From assembly GCA_018873245.2 (NCBI GenBank), contig JAEMBT020000003.1, positions 4,793,843 through 4,857,842 on the forward strand: DNA of 64,000 bases. Direction: 5' to 3'. Below are positions 36,773 to 49,110 of the stretch, piece by piece. The DNA is from Archegozetes longisetosus. Lineage: Eukaryota > Arthropoda > Arachnida > Sarcoptiformes > Trhypochthoniidae. Made by a program: the position numbers and the translations under genes. Under the pieces are notes generated by a model that was not told the origin of the DNA, ran no database searches, and saw nothing but the letters and a program-made list of their open reading frames with translations. Numbering within the stretch: the stretch's first letter is position 1; each line of letters opens with the position of its first letter.

Positions 36773-38369
36773 GATTATGTGCCATTTCGCCGAATTTCTT
36801 TTCGACGAACTGTATTTCGCCGAACTGCATTTCGCCGAATCCCCATTTCGCCGAATTTACATACAGGTGTACCTATCTATAGATTTTTCGTATAGAGAAA
36901 TATAAATTGTGTATTTGATGAAATAAAATTGATTCTACAACAACAGTAACTTAATTTGAGAGAAAAGGGCCATTCAATATTTTTATTGCATTCAAAAATC
37001 TAAGGGTTTACAAAAAATCTTAAATTTACGTGGTTTTTAAGTCTATACAGAGGTACAGCATCTTAAAAATAATATAAACAATAAAAATGTTCTGATTTGG
37101 GCTAAAATTTTATGATATTTTGTTGAAATATTGAATTCTGTCCGCACTTGGCCTCATTCCTGACTACGGCACTGCTCTGAAGAGCAATATACAGTCAGCA
37201 CGAAAACTAACTTTAGGGATACAAAGCTTTATAACTTTTGAACCACTCATTCAATTTTGATGCGGTTTTTTTAAATGAAGAAAAACTCCCCCGGTTTTAT
37301 AAAAATTTGTTAAAATCATAAAATCACAATCGATCGAAAAAAAAATTATAAAGGAAAAATCGAGTTTACATGAAATTTTAAATTCGGGTACAAAAATAAA
37401 TTTAATGTAAACATAATTTATTGTTGAACTGATGTTCAGAATTTATTCTTGTTTTGATCTTTTAATAAATTTGGAAACAAATCATTCAATTAATTGAAAT
37501 TAATATTTATTTAATTATTAATTATTAATTGAAATGCCTTTCACTATTAAAGAGAGAGAATTAAAATTTCGAAAATTTATAAAATTGAGGGCACAGGGAC
37601 GAAAGAGATCGGCAATTGTGAGAGAAGTTGATAAGTATTGACAGTAAATTATGAATATTTTATTTACTGATGAGAATGTCGGGGCTATGATCGAAGGCTT
37701 GGTGAGAAGTGAAAGGCCTCTTATTACATCCAAAGAGGACTTAATCAATGCTCTGAGTGCAACTCATAAAAGGATGTGTGACGTTTCCTGGCGGGAATAC
37801 TTTATAAATTTGGTTTAATCGATGCTTCGTCGCTTAGAATCTATTCGCGAGGCTTCTGGGGGCTATACTAAATGCTAATTTTTATTAAATTCTTGTTTTT
37901 TAAATAAAGTACAATTTGACTAATCTATTTTGTTGTTATTCATTCTATATCTAAGTTTTTATTAACCGGGGGAGTTTTTCTTCATTTAAAAAAACCGCAT
38001 CAAAATTGAATGAGTGGTTCAAAAGTTATAAAGCTTTGTATCCCTAAAGTTAGTTTTCGTGCTGACTGTATGTGCTGCAACTTATTAACAGTGACTGAGA
38101 ATAATGCTAAAATTCACTCAAATTCGTATTATTAATTGAATTACTTTATTGAAAAAACTTCGTTATAGAACAATAGATCTTACTATTTTATTTGGTTTAA
38201 ATATATATTTTTTTGCTAAGTTATTCGCATAAAATAGTTATCCCAATTACGTTTGCTAATAGGGAAGAAAACCTTTATAGGTAGGTACAGCTGTATGCAA
38301 ATTCGACGAAATAGGAATTCGGCGAAATGCAGTTCAGCGAAAAGAAATTCAGCGAAATGGCAAATTACC
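36773..38369. mobile_element. MULE-like element with TTTCGCCGAA-array termini
   Basis: Each end is an array of about five units of 15-17 bp around CATTTCGCCGAACTG, the two arrays being in inverted orientation (36773-36870 and 38272-38369). The flanks GAAATATAT (36764-36772) and GAAATATAA (38370-38378) match at 8 of 9 bases. After removing the nested Tc1-type insertion (37192-38068) and its TA, the element is about 718 bp. No coding sequence belongs to it. It resembles the 683-bp and 700-bp elements at 45748 and 62133 in layout but not in unit sequence. Confidence 0.75.
37192..38068 (+). mobile_element. Tc1/mariner-type element with perfect 105-bp inverted termini
   Basis: The element is 877 bp, flanked by TA (37190-37191 and 38069-38070). 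The inverted ends start CAGTCAGCACGAAAAC and are identical over 105 bp. Inside, the plus strand keeps a short N-terminal transposase start (MPFTIKERELKF near 37533) and, after a large gap, the typical C-terminal tail (WREYFINLV, then MLRRLESIREASGGYTKC) with a stop between. It is an internally deleted, non-autonomous copy. Identity of the ends points to recent movement. Confidence 0.9.
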
Positions 38370-39180
38370 GAAATATAATTGTAAACAATAATTTATTTGT
38401 TTTTACCAGAACATTCTAATCCTAATGCTGACCCTAATCCCCATTCCAAAACTGGTGTCCCAAACTGAGCACTAATCCTGAAAACGGTGTCCTGAGCTCA
38501 AATCCTAGTGAGTCCACATCTAGTCCGACTGGGCACTTTTTAAATTGCAATATTAAATTGAGTTTTTCTATCTGATCCGGAAGTTTGAAAGCTGGTATAA
38601 TCGTTTTGACAATCAATAATTAGGAGAATCAGAACAGCATTTAGGCATTCTGAAACTATCTATTATAAAATTAGTCATTTCGGAGTCTAACCATTTAAAG
38701 TCGAATTTTCATTAATTTCACAATTTTCAATTATTTGATAAGTATCTCAATTTTTTATGAAATCGATATACTTTGGATATGATAAAATCTGTAGATTTAA
38801 AAAATCTTAGTCGATAAAAAACAATTCAAATGATACATCATCATATTTCTATAAATTATATTTCCAATAAGTCCAATTTTTATCCTAAAAGTAATAAATC
38901 TTCTATCACATATTTTAATATTGTTTTATTATTTTGTAAGTTACAATAAAGATGCTTCTTTTGTATAAAACCAAATTAAAAGATTTGATATTAAAATCGT
39001 AGGCAAAGATTATATGTCATTATTTTAAAATCTAAGTATCTACTAACAGGTAAGCAAAATTCAAACTGTTTCATAAATGCACTGATTAAGTTGATTTAAT
39101 CGATTACAAGATATTATAGATATTCTATTATTAATGGAGTAAAATTTACGATCACATTAGGTTCGGGTTAATTTGATTGT

Positions 39181-42100
39181 TTAATCTTTTTTATATGCTT
39201 TTCGATAGAAATCGTAAAACATATAAAAAAAGAAAAGCGGTTGAGGTAATGCAACCATAAACCAGAATAAAGGATAACCCTCTTGCACTAAAATCATTAC
39301 AACAGCATATATACCAAGAATTACGAATTGTGACAACTGTAATTGAGTTATATATCTTTTCCACCACAAGTACTTTTGTATTTTGGGCCCGAATGAAGAT
39401 AAAGCGTAATACGAATACATAACGAAGTCAACCTGTCAATTCAAAAAGATTAAAAATTGAACCAAACGTTACTTATTGGTAGGAGCATTTATAAACTGCA
39501 TGAATCACCGAATTCTTACAAAAGTGTTCATTGTCGCGAAGAGAAGGACAGCAGGGACGAGAGGGTTTATCTTAAGCAGTAACCATCCGAAGATGGGGAC
39601 AGAAATGTGATGATATAAGTGGAGAATCGAAATATGACCATTCTTTTTACGTAATGCAAAGAAGAAGGTGTCGATCAAGTCCGTCAATTTTGATAAAAAA
39701 TACAAGTAACCTGTGAATTGAACAATATTTATTTTAAATTCATTTCAATTTCAGAATCAATTTCATTTCAATCACAAAACTACTGACATATCTTGAATCA
39801 GGATTTTATTCATGAAAAACATAACTAACTATGGGACCTTTTATAGTGAGGAAATCGAATTAATATGATTTTAACGCTAATTTGAACCTTATCTCTAGTA
39901 CATTGAAATTTTCGAGTCAAATTTTGTTTATGAAAGCTTTAACCCGACGAAAATTTGTCACAAAAATTGAGATATTACTATTAATACTAAGCATTTAAAG
40001 CTTCTTAAACTCTAAAAACACTTCACTGTAAAGCCAAAACTTTTTTATTAACACTAATATCTATAACGTCTCCAATAATTGAAATAAATTCGGTTATGAT
40101 ATTAATAACGTTTAAATCTGTTTTCATCTTACAATAAACAAATGAAAATGTCGCAAAACATGATTAATAAATTTAATGTGATAAATTTTAGTTTAGAACT
40201 TCTAAAAAGTACGTTTCCTGACGAGATTCAAACAAACGAATTAGCTGATATTGAGATGAAATTAGGAGAAAGTTTATATTATCACGTGCTAGAACTAACT
40301 AAAAATTATCAATATTGCGACCAAACCCTCGATTATGATATGGAACACGAAGAAAATTCTAATGAGAATGATAACTATGACTCTGATAGTGATTTCGTAG
40401 TCGATGAAGAAAAAGATGAAATAATAAAAATGATCCCTTTTGAGAGAAAGAAAAAGATATACGAGCATAAAATGAAATATCCGAATCATAAATTCAAAAC
40501 CTATAATAGAATATTCCGTATGACGAAGTCTCAGTACAAGAATATTGATAGAATTATTGCATGTGTACAAAAAAAATAGGAATAATAAGGATAAAATTAC
40601 TGAAATTAGAAGTTTTATTGATAAAATGTTTCGAGAAGCAAGAAACCAATTTCTTGCTGTTCATGATCGTGATCTGCAGCGATGGTGTCGGACTAAAGCC
40701 CAAGAATTGAAGTTTAACTTTAAAGCAAGTCCATCATTTATATTAAAACTAAAGAAAAAATTGAGAATTTCTAGTAGAAAAAGCGCAAAATTAATTCATA
40801 TGAAAGCAATTAAAAATAGAGCAACTTTGGGAAAGAATGCTCAAGAATTTAGACAGAAGATTTAAAAATTTAATGGAAAATTATTCCAATGAAAATGTAT
40901 TGAATTCTGATCAGATCGGTTTTCAAAAAGAAATTCCTCCAACTAGAACATTAAGTTATGCGAATAAAAAACAAACATTAGTTGTTGTTCAGTCGCTGAA
41001 TAATTGTACACATTCTGTAACAGTACAGCCCACTGTTTCTTTAAATGGATCACTTATAGGAAAATTGCTGATTTGTTTACAGGAAAAAGATGGAGAATTC
41101 GGTCCGCTTATAAAACAGCAGATCTTGAATTCATTGGAGGAGTACAAAAATATTCGTGTGATTTGTACAAAGTCAGGAAAAATGACTAACTATACTATAA
41201 GATATTGGATGAAAAATTGTATCGAAGATTCATATTCTAGTGAAATTATTCCAGAATCTCCAACGGAAGTTTTGTTATTATTAGATAACTTCAGTGCTCA
41301 CGAACATCGAAAATTTGATGAAGTATTTGATAAAAATGTTATTAACATAAGACGTGAATTAATACCGGCCGGAACTACTAGTATAGCACAACCATTGGAC
41401 ACATATTTCAATCATGATTTGAAATATTTTATCAAAACGTTCGATAACCGTATAAGATTTGATGAGTTGAATATAGATATATGTAATAGGTTTACATTAA
41501 TGGGAATATTCTCTTTATTGTGGGATCAATTAAGTAGTGATTGCTTTAAAGAGATGATTCTGTACTCTTGGTATTCATCTGGATATTCAGATGGATATTT
41601 GAAATTCAAGAACGTGAAAGAAATATGTTTTGAATCAGAAACAAATGAGTGTGATATTCAGTCTTGCACTGAATCTTTTTTTATAAAATGCTCACACTGT
41701 AGGAAAAATTTATGTTTAAATCATTTCTATATCTACTATCATGTAAGTTGGAGTGCAAATTGTAATTAATAAACTGAAAAATTTACAAAACTGATGTTTT
41801 CTGTATTGATATGTTTTTAAGTGTCCAAGCTTTACAGTGAAGTGCTTTTAAAGTTTAAGAAGCTTTAAACGCTTAATATTGATAGTAATATCTCAATTTT
41901 TGTGACAAATTTTCGCCGGGTTAAAGCTTTCATAAGCAAAATTTGACTCGAAAATTTTAATATACTAGAGATAAGGTTCAAATTAGCGTTAAAATCATAT
42001 TAATTCGATTTCCTCACTATAAAAGGTCCCATAGTTAGTTATGTTTTTCATGAACAAAATCCATAGTACATAGAACAAGGTTCATAGTAAGTGATATTTT

Positions 42101-42852
42101 ATAAAATTTTGACTATAGAAAAACTTCAGCTTTAGCTGTGAATACTTGAATGTTTAGGTCTATGAATTCATTGGAACAAAAATAGAGAAAAAATACCCAT
42201 TAATATTAAATAGTAGTACAATATTAAATAATTTAAAGAATAAAATAGAAGTAGATTACATGTGAATCACAATAATTGAAACTAAAGTGAATTATAAAAT
42301 TTCGATCGATGCAAAATTTCACTTAACTCGAAAAGTAAATCATGTTTTACATCTACATTTATGAACAAATTGAAATGTTTCTAAGCTACTTTCCTAAAGC
42401 AAGAATGAAGCAAATTTATTAGATAATATGCGCCATTATTGTAATTCCGAGCTCAAATTTTTTATATCATATCGACTATAATGACTGACATAAAAAACAT
42501 TATGGGTCTTACCTAAATTTATATATATCGATAATTCTGGTATTAATGTTTTGTCAGTTGGATATTTAAAGTTTAAAAGTACTTTTCCATAGTTAAATCT
42601 TCTAGTAAATTCATAGAAGAAGTAAGCATTCGATGAAACCATGAAAGTATTATATAACAACATCGGCAGTCGAAGTTGATACGGTCTTCGAGTTTCCATA
42701 AATTTTGGTATGAATTTAGTGACTAATAAGTAATAAGTAGTCATTATCAATATAATCGGTAATGGCGTATGATTAACTAGAGGCAAATGAGCGGTTCGGG
42801 GATCCTGATAATCGTACCAGTATTGATATAAATAATAGAACATATTTGACAT
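39181..42852 (-). CDS. Very-long-chain fatty acid elongase, copy A
   Basis: ELOVL-family condensing enzyme of the endoplasmic reticulum that adds two carbons from malonyl-CoA to fatty acyl-CoA. Exons 42852-42513, 39710-39520 and 39432-39181 give 260 residues, the usual length. Features: PLVNHTPLPIIL with a first membrane segment, KFIPKFMETRRPYQLR, SKLTDLIDTFFFALRKK, the catalytic box LHLYHH, MYSYYALSSFGP, KYLWWKRYITQLQLSQF and a basic C-terminus AYKK that could retain the protein in the ER. All splice sites are GT/AG. Intron 1 is 2.8 kb because a pogo-like transposon (39801-42062) lies in it on the opposite strand. Copy C is the close paralogue; B and D are remnants. Which ELOVL subtype it is cannot be decided by eye. 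Confidence 0.9.
39801..42062 (+). mobile_element. Pogo-like DNA transposon with 234-bp inverted termini
   Basis: Located in intron 1 of elongase copy A. Left terminus 39801-40034 and right terminus 41829-42062 are inverted with scattered differences (ATAACTAACTATGGGACC on the left). The corresponding intron of copy C lacks the element. The target duplication could not be resolved because the flanks are diverged. The gene inside is on the plus strand and is listed separately. Confidence 0.8.
40142..41769 (+). pseudogene. Pogo-like transposase, two frame breaks
   Basis: Three overlapping frames (40142-40579, 40545-40865, 40837-41769) together read as one transposase of about 540 residues. Catalytic region: NSDQIGFQ, LLLLDNFSAH and TTSIAQPLDTYFNHDLKYF, a D-D-D triad of the pogo/jerky type with 37 residues between the second and third Asp. 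The N-terminal third is acidic (DNYDSDSDFVVDEEKDE). A Cys-rich tail CSHCRKNLCLNHF may bind zinc. The first break lies at an A8 run (about 40569-40576) and the second near 40840-40860. These are ordinary decay or homopolymer errors; otherwise the frame is long and well kept. Confidence 0.82.
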
Positions 42853-43440
42853 TTTAGGTCGTTAGTGTCTCTACTACTGAAATTCGTTTTGACTGAAACT
42901 GAAACTGCAAGTTTCAAATCAGTGCTTAAATATGAAGACCATCAAAGCTATTTCATCTTATGTGAATTATTACATAACTAATTCATAGGGAAATTCTTTG
43001 ATCAAATCAAAACGTACCAGAAAATAGTTACGGAGTTATATATAATAGCTATTTTGTAATTCTTATAATTTCCTCCATTTATAATTAAAAAACTCTTTTA
43101 ATAGCTCATATAATTAAAAAAAAGATTGCGAAACATAATTGGGAAATAGAATGGGATAGTAATCTTGTTATTTAACGCCAACTAACGCAATCAAATGTGG
43201 AATTTGACTTTACTAAAAAAGTCAATTGTGTTCGTATAAGCATCACTTAGATTGTTCGTATTAGACATTTTGATCATTTAAATAATATCTGTCTAAGATT
43301 GACGAAAGTTAATACGAAATCTAATTAACGACCTACACTATAAAACTTCTTTACATTCAAATTAAGATAACTTCTGACTTTCAAATTGATGACCTTCCTT
43401 ATTCACAGGTATATTTGTTCACATTAACTTTCACGATCTA
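42853..43440. repeat. Duplicated 5' flank of elongase copy A
   Basis: About 580 bp upstream of copy A recur inverted at 48140-48720 beside copy B and directly at 56088-56234 plus 58010-58470 beside copy C, where a palindrome interrupts it. The flank probably carries the promoter and was copied with the gene. Confidence 0.85.
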
Positions 43441-45221
43441 TTGTGTGTACTAAATATGTGAGTCTTAAGTTGGGTTGAAGGTGAGATATTGAGTAGAATG
43501 TTGTTTTCGGCAGTTATCCAAATGAAATACTAACCACATGATTGTTTCTTATGGCTTTGCGGCATCAACGACAGTAAGCGTCTAGCGTTTTAGTATAATT
43601 TGATTACTCAATAGCTCAGACATGTGCAAAATAAGCATAAAAATGTATTTCTCCTAACGAGTTCCACTTTATTGATCCTTCCGCATTATTTGAAAGATCA
43701 TTTGGTTTAAATGCATTCAATGAAGTTTTAGTTTGAGTCATATTCAAATCTAGATTACTTAAAACATTGAAATGAGCTATTAAGCATTAATAACTATAGA
43801 ATGTCTCGGTTTGTCATAAACAATTTGGAAGTTTTGTTCTAAATTTACTTTATAATTTGAACAAACATTTTATAGCTTTAAAGACGAATTGTTAAGCTAG
43901 AAAACTATGACTTTGAATACAAAATTTTATTTTCATTTATGGCAGTATTTTATCTTATGAAAAAAGTCATTTGTGCCGAATAAGTTAGTTTTTAAAATAT
44001 AACTATAGGGTTTTAATTTTAATAGTTGACATTTGTTTTTGTAATAACTTTTTTATTAATTAAATGTAATATAAGATAAATGAAACTAGAGATAAATGAT
44101 GTAAGTTTAGCTATATGTCCATATAATAACTATTTTTTCGATACAAGGATGTACACGATGAAGAAATGTAGAATACACTCTTAGTTACTCATCACTATAG
44201 CTATTGACTTACGCTCATGAAAATGTAACGCAATAATCACTGATTATTTGAATAAGTATCCATAGTTAATATGCCTAAACTACATCCAAGCAACCTAAAA
44301 ATAATTCATCACAACTTAAAAGTCATATAGTGCATAAAACTATCATCATTTAACTTTGGTTTGGTACATCTTTTATTAAATTTGATTAACAAATAAAGAA
44401 GTTATTACAAAACTAATACTGACTATTAAAATGAAACGCTCTTTAAATATCGACTATAAATAACACGAAATATGTACAGGTATTAGTATTTCAGAACTAA
44501 TAATTCGAAAAGGTAATTGAAACGGAGATGAACATGGAATTAAGTTTACGTTAAAGAGAAACATTTTGTTCGAGTTGACCACTAACTTATTTGACTGACA
44601 TTTTTCAATGTTTTTACAGCATAGTTGAGAATGCATATATTCATAATAAAATCTTAATTCGAATCTACTTATAAAAGAAAGGATATAGGAGCACCTATAG
44701 ATTTCAATTATTCAGACAAAACTATAATGACGTGTAGCCCTTCAAAAACATTAAGAAATTCATCTTCTATTATAACTCAAATTACAAAATACATTTCAAC
44801 GTAAAATTTCGTAATCAAATTATAAAAAATAATTGGAATGTATTCAAACTTTTTATGCTATTCATTTTTCTCCACATAATTAAAACAAAGTTCTTATAGT
44901 GAATGAGCAGGATAAGAATAGAATTTAGTTACTATACGTCAGTTGGTTTGTGTTACAAAATTCAGAGGCAAAGAAAAAATTTTCCTCGCTTTGTAAAAGA
45001 AAAATTGCGTAAAGCAAAAGCGATATACTATTCATTTTTTAATTGAATGTGGCAAAGATTTGAAAAGATTAGTGCCTATGATTTTGACAAGAATAATTTT
45101 ATTTTATTTCGTAAACTTGTACGCAATTAATAAAAAAATAAGGAAATATCTTAACATAATTTATTTCCTTTAAATTTTGTAGTTGACTTGTTTTAATCAA
45201 CTCGTGTTGTCATGAATCTGA

Positions 45222-46584
45222 CAAGGAACGTTACCCAAGTTACATATTTTTTTCTTAGCGATACTTACACAGCATAAAGTACTCAGGGAGAGTATTTAAA
45301 TGTACTAAAAATGAGCTGCTCAAATTCATGCGTAGTAACGGCAGGGGATGTCAAACATATTTATGTTTGAAACTTTAAAGCCCTTTACCGGCTTACTTCT
45401 TGTTCCAAATTTAGAGACGTTTATTGGAATATTGTCGGATCAGGCCAGTATTTTGACTTCGATGAACACCTCTGCTCAAATTCACGCGAATTCACATGAT
45501 AGAGTTGTTTAAATTCGCCATAATTTACTGAAAGTATTACATTTACAAGTTTTTGCTTTTAGTTATAAGATTTTATTTATTGGTAAGGTATTTAAAATGC
45601 TTAATATCTCAATTCAATTTTATCATGATATATAAAATGTTATTTATCAGCACCATTCGAAAAAACTAATCGAGTTCTACAATATTGTAATCGACAACAA
45701 GGAGCTCGGAACAAGAAGTAAGCCGGTAAAGGGCTTTAAAGTTTCAAGGTTCCATGTCAGTTGAACCGAAGACAATTGAGCTTCGACAGTTAAGCTGGGA
45801 CAATTAAGATGAAGACAATCGAGCTTTGCGACACTTGAGCCTGCGAATAATTGAGCTTTGCGTCATTTGAACCTATGACAGTTGAGCCTCATTTTATAAA
45901 GTCGAAATCCACTCTTATGCAGAACATAACAGTACAGCGCTGTGTTGTGTACTGTCGATTGACACAACACTCCTTCAGTGAAGTTTTCAAACTATTAGTG
46001 GGTTCATAACGCAAACCAATTTTTACTGAATATTCCAGCAATTTGTTAGAGTTCACATGCACGAGCATATTTTAGTATATTTCCGATTATTAATAAGTTC
46101 ATATGAAGTCTATATAAGCTGTGACCGTCAATGATTCAATCAGTTACCCTATAAGTGACTGTTAGTACAGTCTTAATATTGATTAGCTTTTAATATTGTA
46201 TAAAAGGCATTGTAAAATATTATTTTGAAGTTGGTTGTAATCTCGAGGTTAAAGGTGCGGTCTATGCTGAAGTCTTGTAACATTGACTATAATAAAAAGA
46301 TTTAGGCTTAATTGTCAAAAGTTTTATTGTCTTAAAGCTTAAATGCCGGAGGCTCAATTATCGCAAAGCTCAATTGTCGAAGGCTCAAATGTCGAGACTC
46401 AATTGTCGTAAGCTCAATTGACTTGCTACGAAGTTTCAAACATAAATATGTTTGACATCCCCTGCCGTTATTATGCATGAATTTGAGCAGCTCATTTTTA
46501 GTGCATTTGAATACTCTCCCTGAGTACTTTATGCTGTGTAAGTATCGTTAAGAAAAAAATATGTAACTTGGGTAACGTCCCTTG
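45222..46584. mobile_element. Foldback element with 3-bp TSD, CAAGGAACG termini
   Basis: Ends CAAGGAACGTTACCC and its inverse (one mismatch), flanked by TGA (45219-45221 and 46585-46587). The uninterrupted site exists in the other duplication arm as one TGA (62971-62973 on the complement). Arms of about 200 bp face each other; the right arm is split by a later insertion (45748-46430). Without that insertion the element is about 671 bp and non-coding. The superfamily is undetermined. Confidence 0.85.
45748..46430. mobile_element. MULE-like element with GACAATTGAGC-array termini
   Basis: The element is 683 bp, flanked by a perfect 9-bp duplication AAGTTTCAA (45739-45747 and 46431-46439). The left end begins GGTTCCATGTCAGTTGAACC. 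It runs into repeated units of about 14-16 bp around GACAATTGAGCTTC; the right end has the same units inverted (GGCTCAATTGTCG). No coding capacity. It is inserted in the right arm of the foldback element, whose left arm supplies the intact site. Confidence 0.85.
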
Positions 46585-48139
46585 TGAGAATAAATGTTAA
46601 GTTAATTTTGGTTTGAAGACTTCTTACCAGATTTTTAATCAGGGTTCGAAAATTAGACTTATTAAGTCTTTCTGAACTATTTATTTTGACTAATTCAAAA
46701 TAATTTAAACTTTTGAAAGAATAATAGTAAATGAGCTACAAAATTTATTGAATTCAAATTCATCAGTTTTCTATTTGTTGCATCTAAATCAGGACAAAAC
46801 TCGTGACCCAAGATCTCAAGAATACTTTTTTAGTCAATCATTCTTTGGCGACAACACGTATATTATTGGATATTTACGTTCTTTTAGTTGTTTTGATAAT
46901 ACCAACAATTATTTAAAACATCGAAACGCTTTCCACTTTAGGAAAGAAATGGCTGCATATAACTTGTGCTGAGTAAGTTCGGATCCCAGAAGTTTGTGGG
47001 CGAACCTGAAACCGAACCTCTAAACCTTTGAATATATGTATATTTTGTACATTTTAAGCATTGTAAACAATATCTTCAAATTACAATATTGCACACTTTT
47101 TCCGTAATAGACAATGCATTAACAAAGAATCATTTGGTTGTTACATACAATATAAATATTCCAATAATTGTTTCGAATCACAATAAATTAATAGTCTAAG
47201 CCAGACGTTCTGGTTTGGGCTTGATAGCCTCCGTGGTTCATTTATGCTCAGCAGAGATGGGTTTCATTAATCAGTAGTTTTGTGTTTTTCGTTTAAAAAG
47301 ATTCAAATCAATACTTTAATAGTAATTGAATTTCAAAAGTATTTATTCTCAGTGTAGGAGTGAATAGAAGTTCAAGAGTAGAATCTTGAACCTAGTAATA
47401 TACAGTATATGACGACGGAATGAATAACTAGTTTGAAACATTGATAACCAAATGAGTTTGTGTAAACAACTTTTTTCTAAGTGAGGTCGCCTTAAAGTTT
47501 TTAAACATAGAAATTGCTCTGTTCTTCTGATACGCCTACCATTTCGATTGTATCGATGATCAATTGTTTCATTTATGTGATAATGTATTCGCATTATGCT
47601 TTGACCGAATTTGTACATGAGTGGTAGAAAAAGTAGACAACGAAGATTCAATTATTGTAATTAATCACAGATGCGCTTTGGTTTATAACTGTCCACTTAA
47701 AACAAATTTGCCAATTGGTTATATTCCCTATAAGTTGGATAATTTACTTTGCTTACAATTCTTGGAATTTTATCAGGAATAGTATTAGAAACCTGATTGA
47801 AAAACTGACTGATATCTCAATTTAATTTTAAAATATAACAAAAAACTAAACTTTATAATATAATTCTCAATACTAATAAATATTGAAAACTTATGCTTTA
47901 AACAAAATAAATATCACTTAGTACTGAACAGATAAGAATTAAAATTTTTTGAAAATAAATCTGTTTCAAACTTTGTGTTTTTCTATCATTTGTGAAGTTT
48001 TGAAATTATAAGTGTTTTAGCTAAAAAGTCAGCCTTTTATCCCTTAGGAAATTTTAATGTCTCATTGTACAAGGTTTCATCTCTAAACTTCAAAACCTTT
48101 AAGTTATTCGACAAATTTTTCTCCTATTATCCCATAACT

Positions 48140-48720
48140 TGGAAGTTAATGTGAAGAAATATACCTGTGAATAAGGAAGGTCATAAATTTGAAAGTTAGA
48201 TCTTAATTTGAATATAAAGAAGAGGTTTATAGTGTAGGTCGTTAATTAGATTTCGTATTAACTTTCGTCAATCTTAGACAGATATTATTTAAATGATCAA
48301 AATGTCTAATACGAACAATCTAAGCAATGTTTATACGAACACAATTGAATTATTTAACTAAATCAAGTTCCTCATTTGATTCCGTTAGTTGGCATTAAAT
48401 AACAAGATTACTATCCCATTCTATTTCCCAATTATGTTTCGCAATCTTTTTCTTTAATTATATGAGCTATTAAAAGAGTTTTTTTTAATTATAAATGAAG
48501 AAAATTACGAGAATTACAAAATGGCTATTAGATATAACTCCCTAACTATTTTCTGGTACGCTTTGGTTTGATCTAAGAATTTCCCTATGAATAAGTTGTG
48601 TAAAAATTCACATAAGATGAAATAGCTTTGATGGTCTTCATATTTAAGCACTGATTTGAAACTTGCAGTTTCAGTTTGAGTCAAGACGAATTTCAGTAAT
48701 AGTGACACTAACAACCTAAA
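48140..48720. repeat. Duplicated 5' flank of elongase copy B
   Basis: Inverted copy of the region upstream of elongase A (42853-43440), placed directly upstream of the truncated copy B. It preserves the sequence around a site (AAATTCTTAGATC on the complement) where copy C has a palindrome insertion. Confidence 0.85.
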
Positions 48721-49110
48721 ATGTCAAGTATTTCTATTATTTATACCAATACTGGTACGATTATCAGGATCCCCGAACCGCATATTTGCCTCTAGTTAAT
48801 CATACGCCATTACCAATTATATTGATAATGACTACTTATTACTTATTGGTCATTAAATTCATACCAAAATTTATGGAAACTCGAAGACCGTATCAACTTC
48901 GACTGCCGATGTTATATAATACTTTCATGGTTTTATTGGATACTTACTTCTTCTATGAATTTACTAGAATATTTAATTACGGAAAAGTACTTTTAAACTT
49001 TAAGTATCCAACTGACAAAACATTAACACCAGAATTATCGATATATATAAATTTAGGCAAGACCCATAATATATTTGTTTTATACAAGTGATATCTTTGC
49101 ATTTTTTGGT
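48721..49110 (+). pseudogene. Elongase copy B, truncated first exon
   Basis: Equivalent to exon 1 of copies A and C, in opposite orientation. Relative to copy A it has a one-base deletion about 11 bases after the ATG, which breaks the frame, and a 3-bp deletion in the GLLYN-equivalent region; the splice donor reads GC instead of GT. Homology stops at about 49110, where a transposon-like block begins, and exons 2 and 3 are absent. From 48786 it still reads PLVNHTPLPIILIMTTYYLL. Confidence 0.9.

Larger units (their letters stand above)
35123..39180. other. Gene-free stretch filled with transposon-like DNA
   Basis: It holds a foldback element (about 35255-35990), a nested pair of elements (36773-38369 with 37192-38068 inside), and, from about 38785, the 3' flank of elongase copy A. 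The same flank is found beside copy C at 50905-51210 and 52513-52602. Sequence between 36000 and 36760 and between 38380 and 38780 shows nothing recognised. Confidence 0.55.
44466..46725. repeat. Arm 1 of inverted duplication (pair at 62835-63716)
   Basis: Inverted relative to 62835-63716. Homology is continuous except for the foldback insertion at 45222-46584. A short frame at 44636-44454 on the minus strand (MHSQLCCKNIEKCQSNKLVV) is kept in the other arm, but with no extension or homologue I recognise. Confidence 0.85.
43441..48139. other. Gene-free stretch between elongase copies A and B
   Basis: It contains one arm of an inverted duplication (44466-46725, interrupted), a foldback element (45222-46584) and an array-ended element nested in that (45748-46430). 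Sequences 43441-44465 and 46726-48139 show no recognised feature; short open frames there lack start codons or similarity to anything I know. Confidence 0.5.

Noticed and set aside
44454..44636. A small gene encoding MHSQLCCKNIEKC...
   Set aside because: Conserved only in the inverted duplicate (63552 on), without frame-preserving extension or known homologue; shared by recent duplication rather than proven selection.
46748..47651. Short frames at 46748-46972 (plus) and 47349-47651 (minus)
   Set aside because: No known family; the first has no ATG start, and composition looks like random AT-rich translation.
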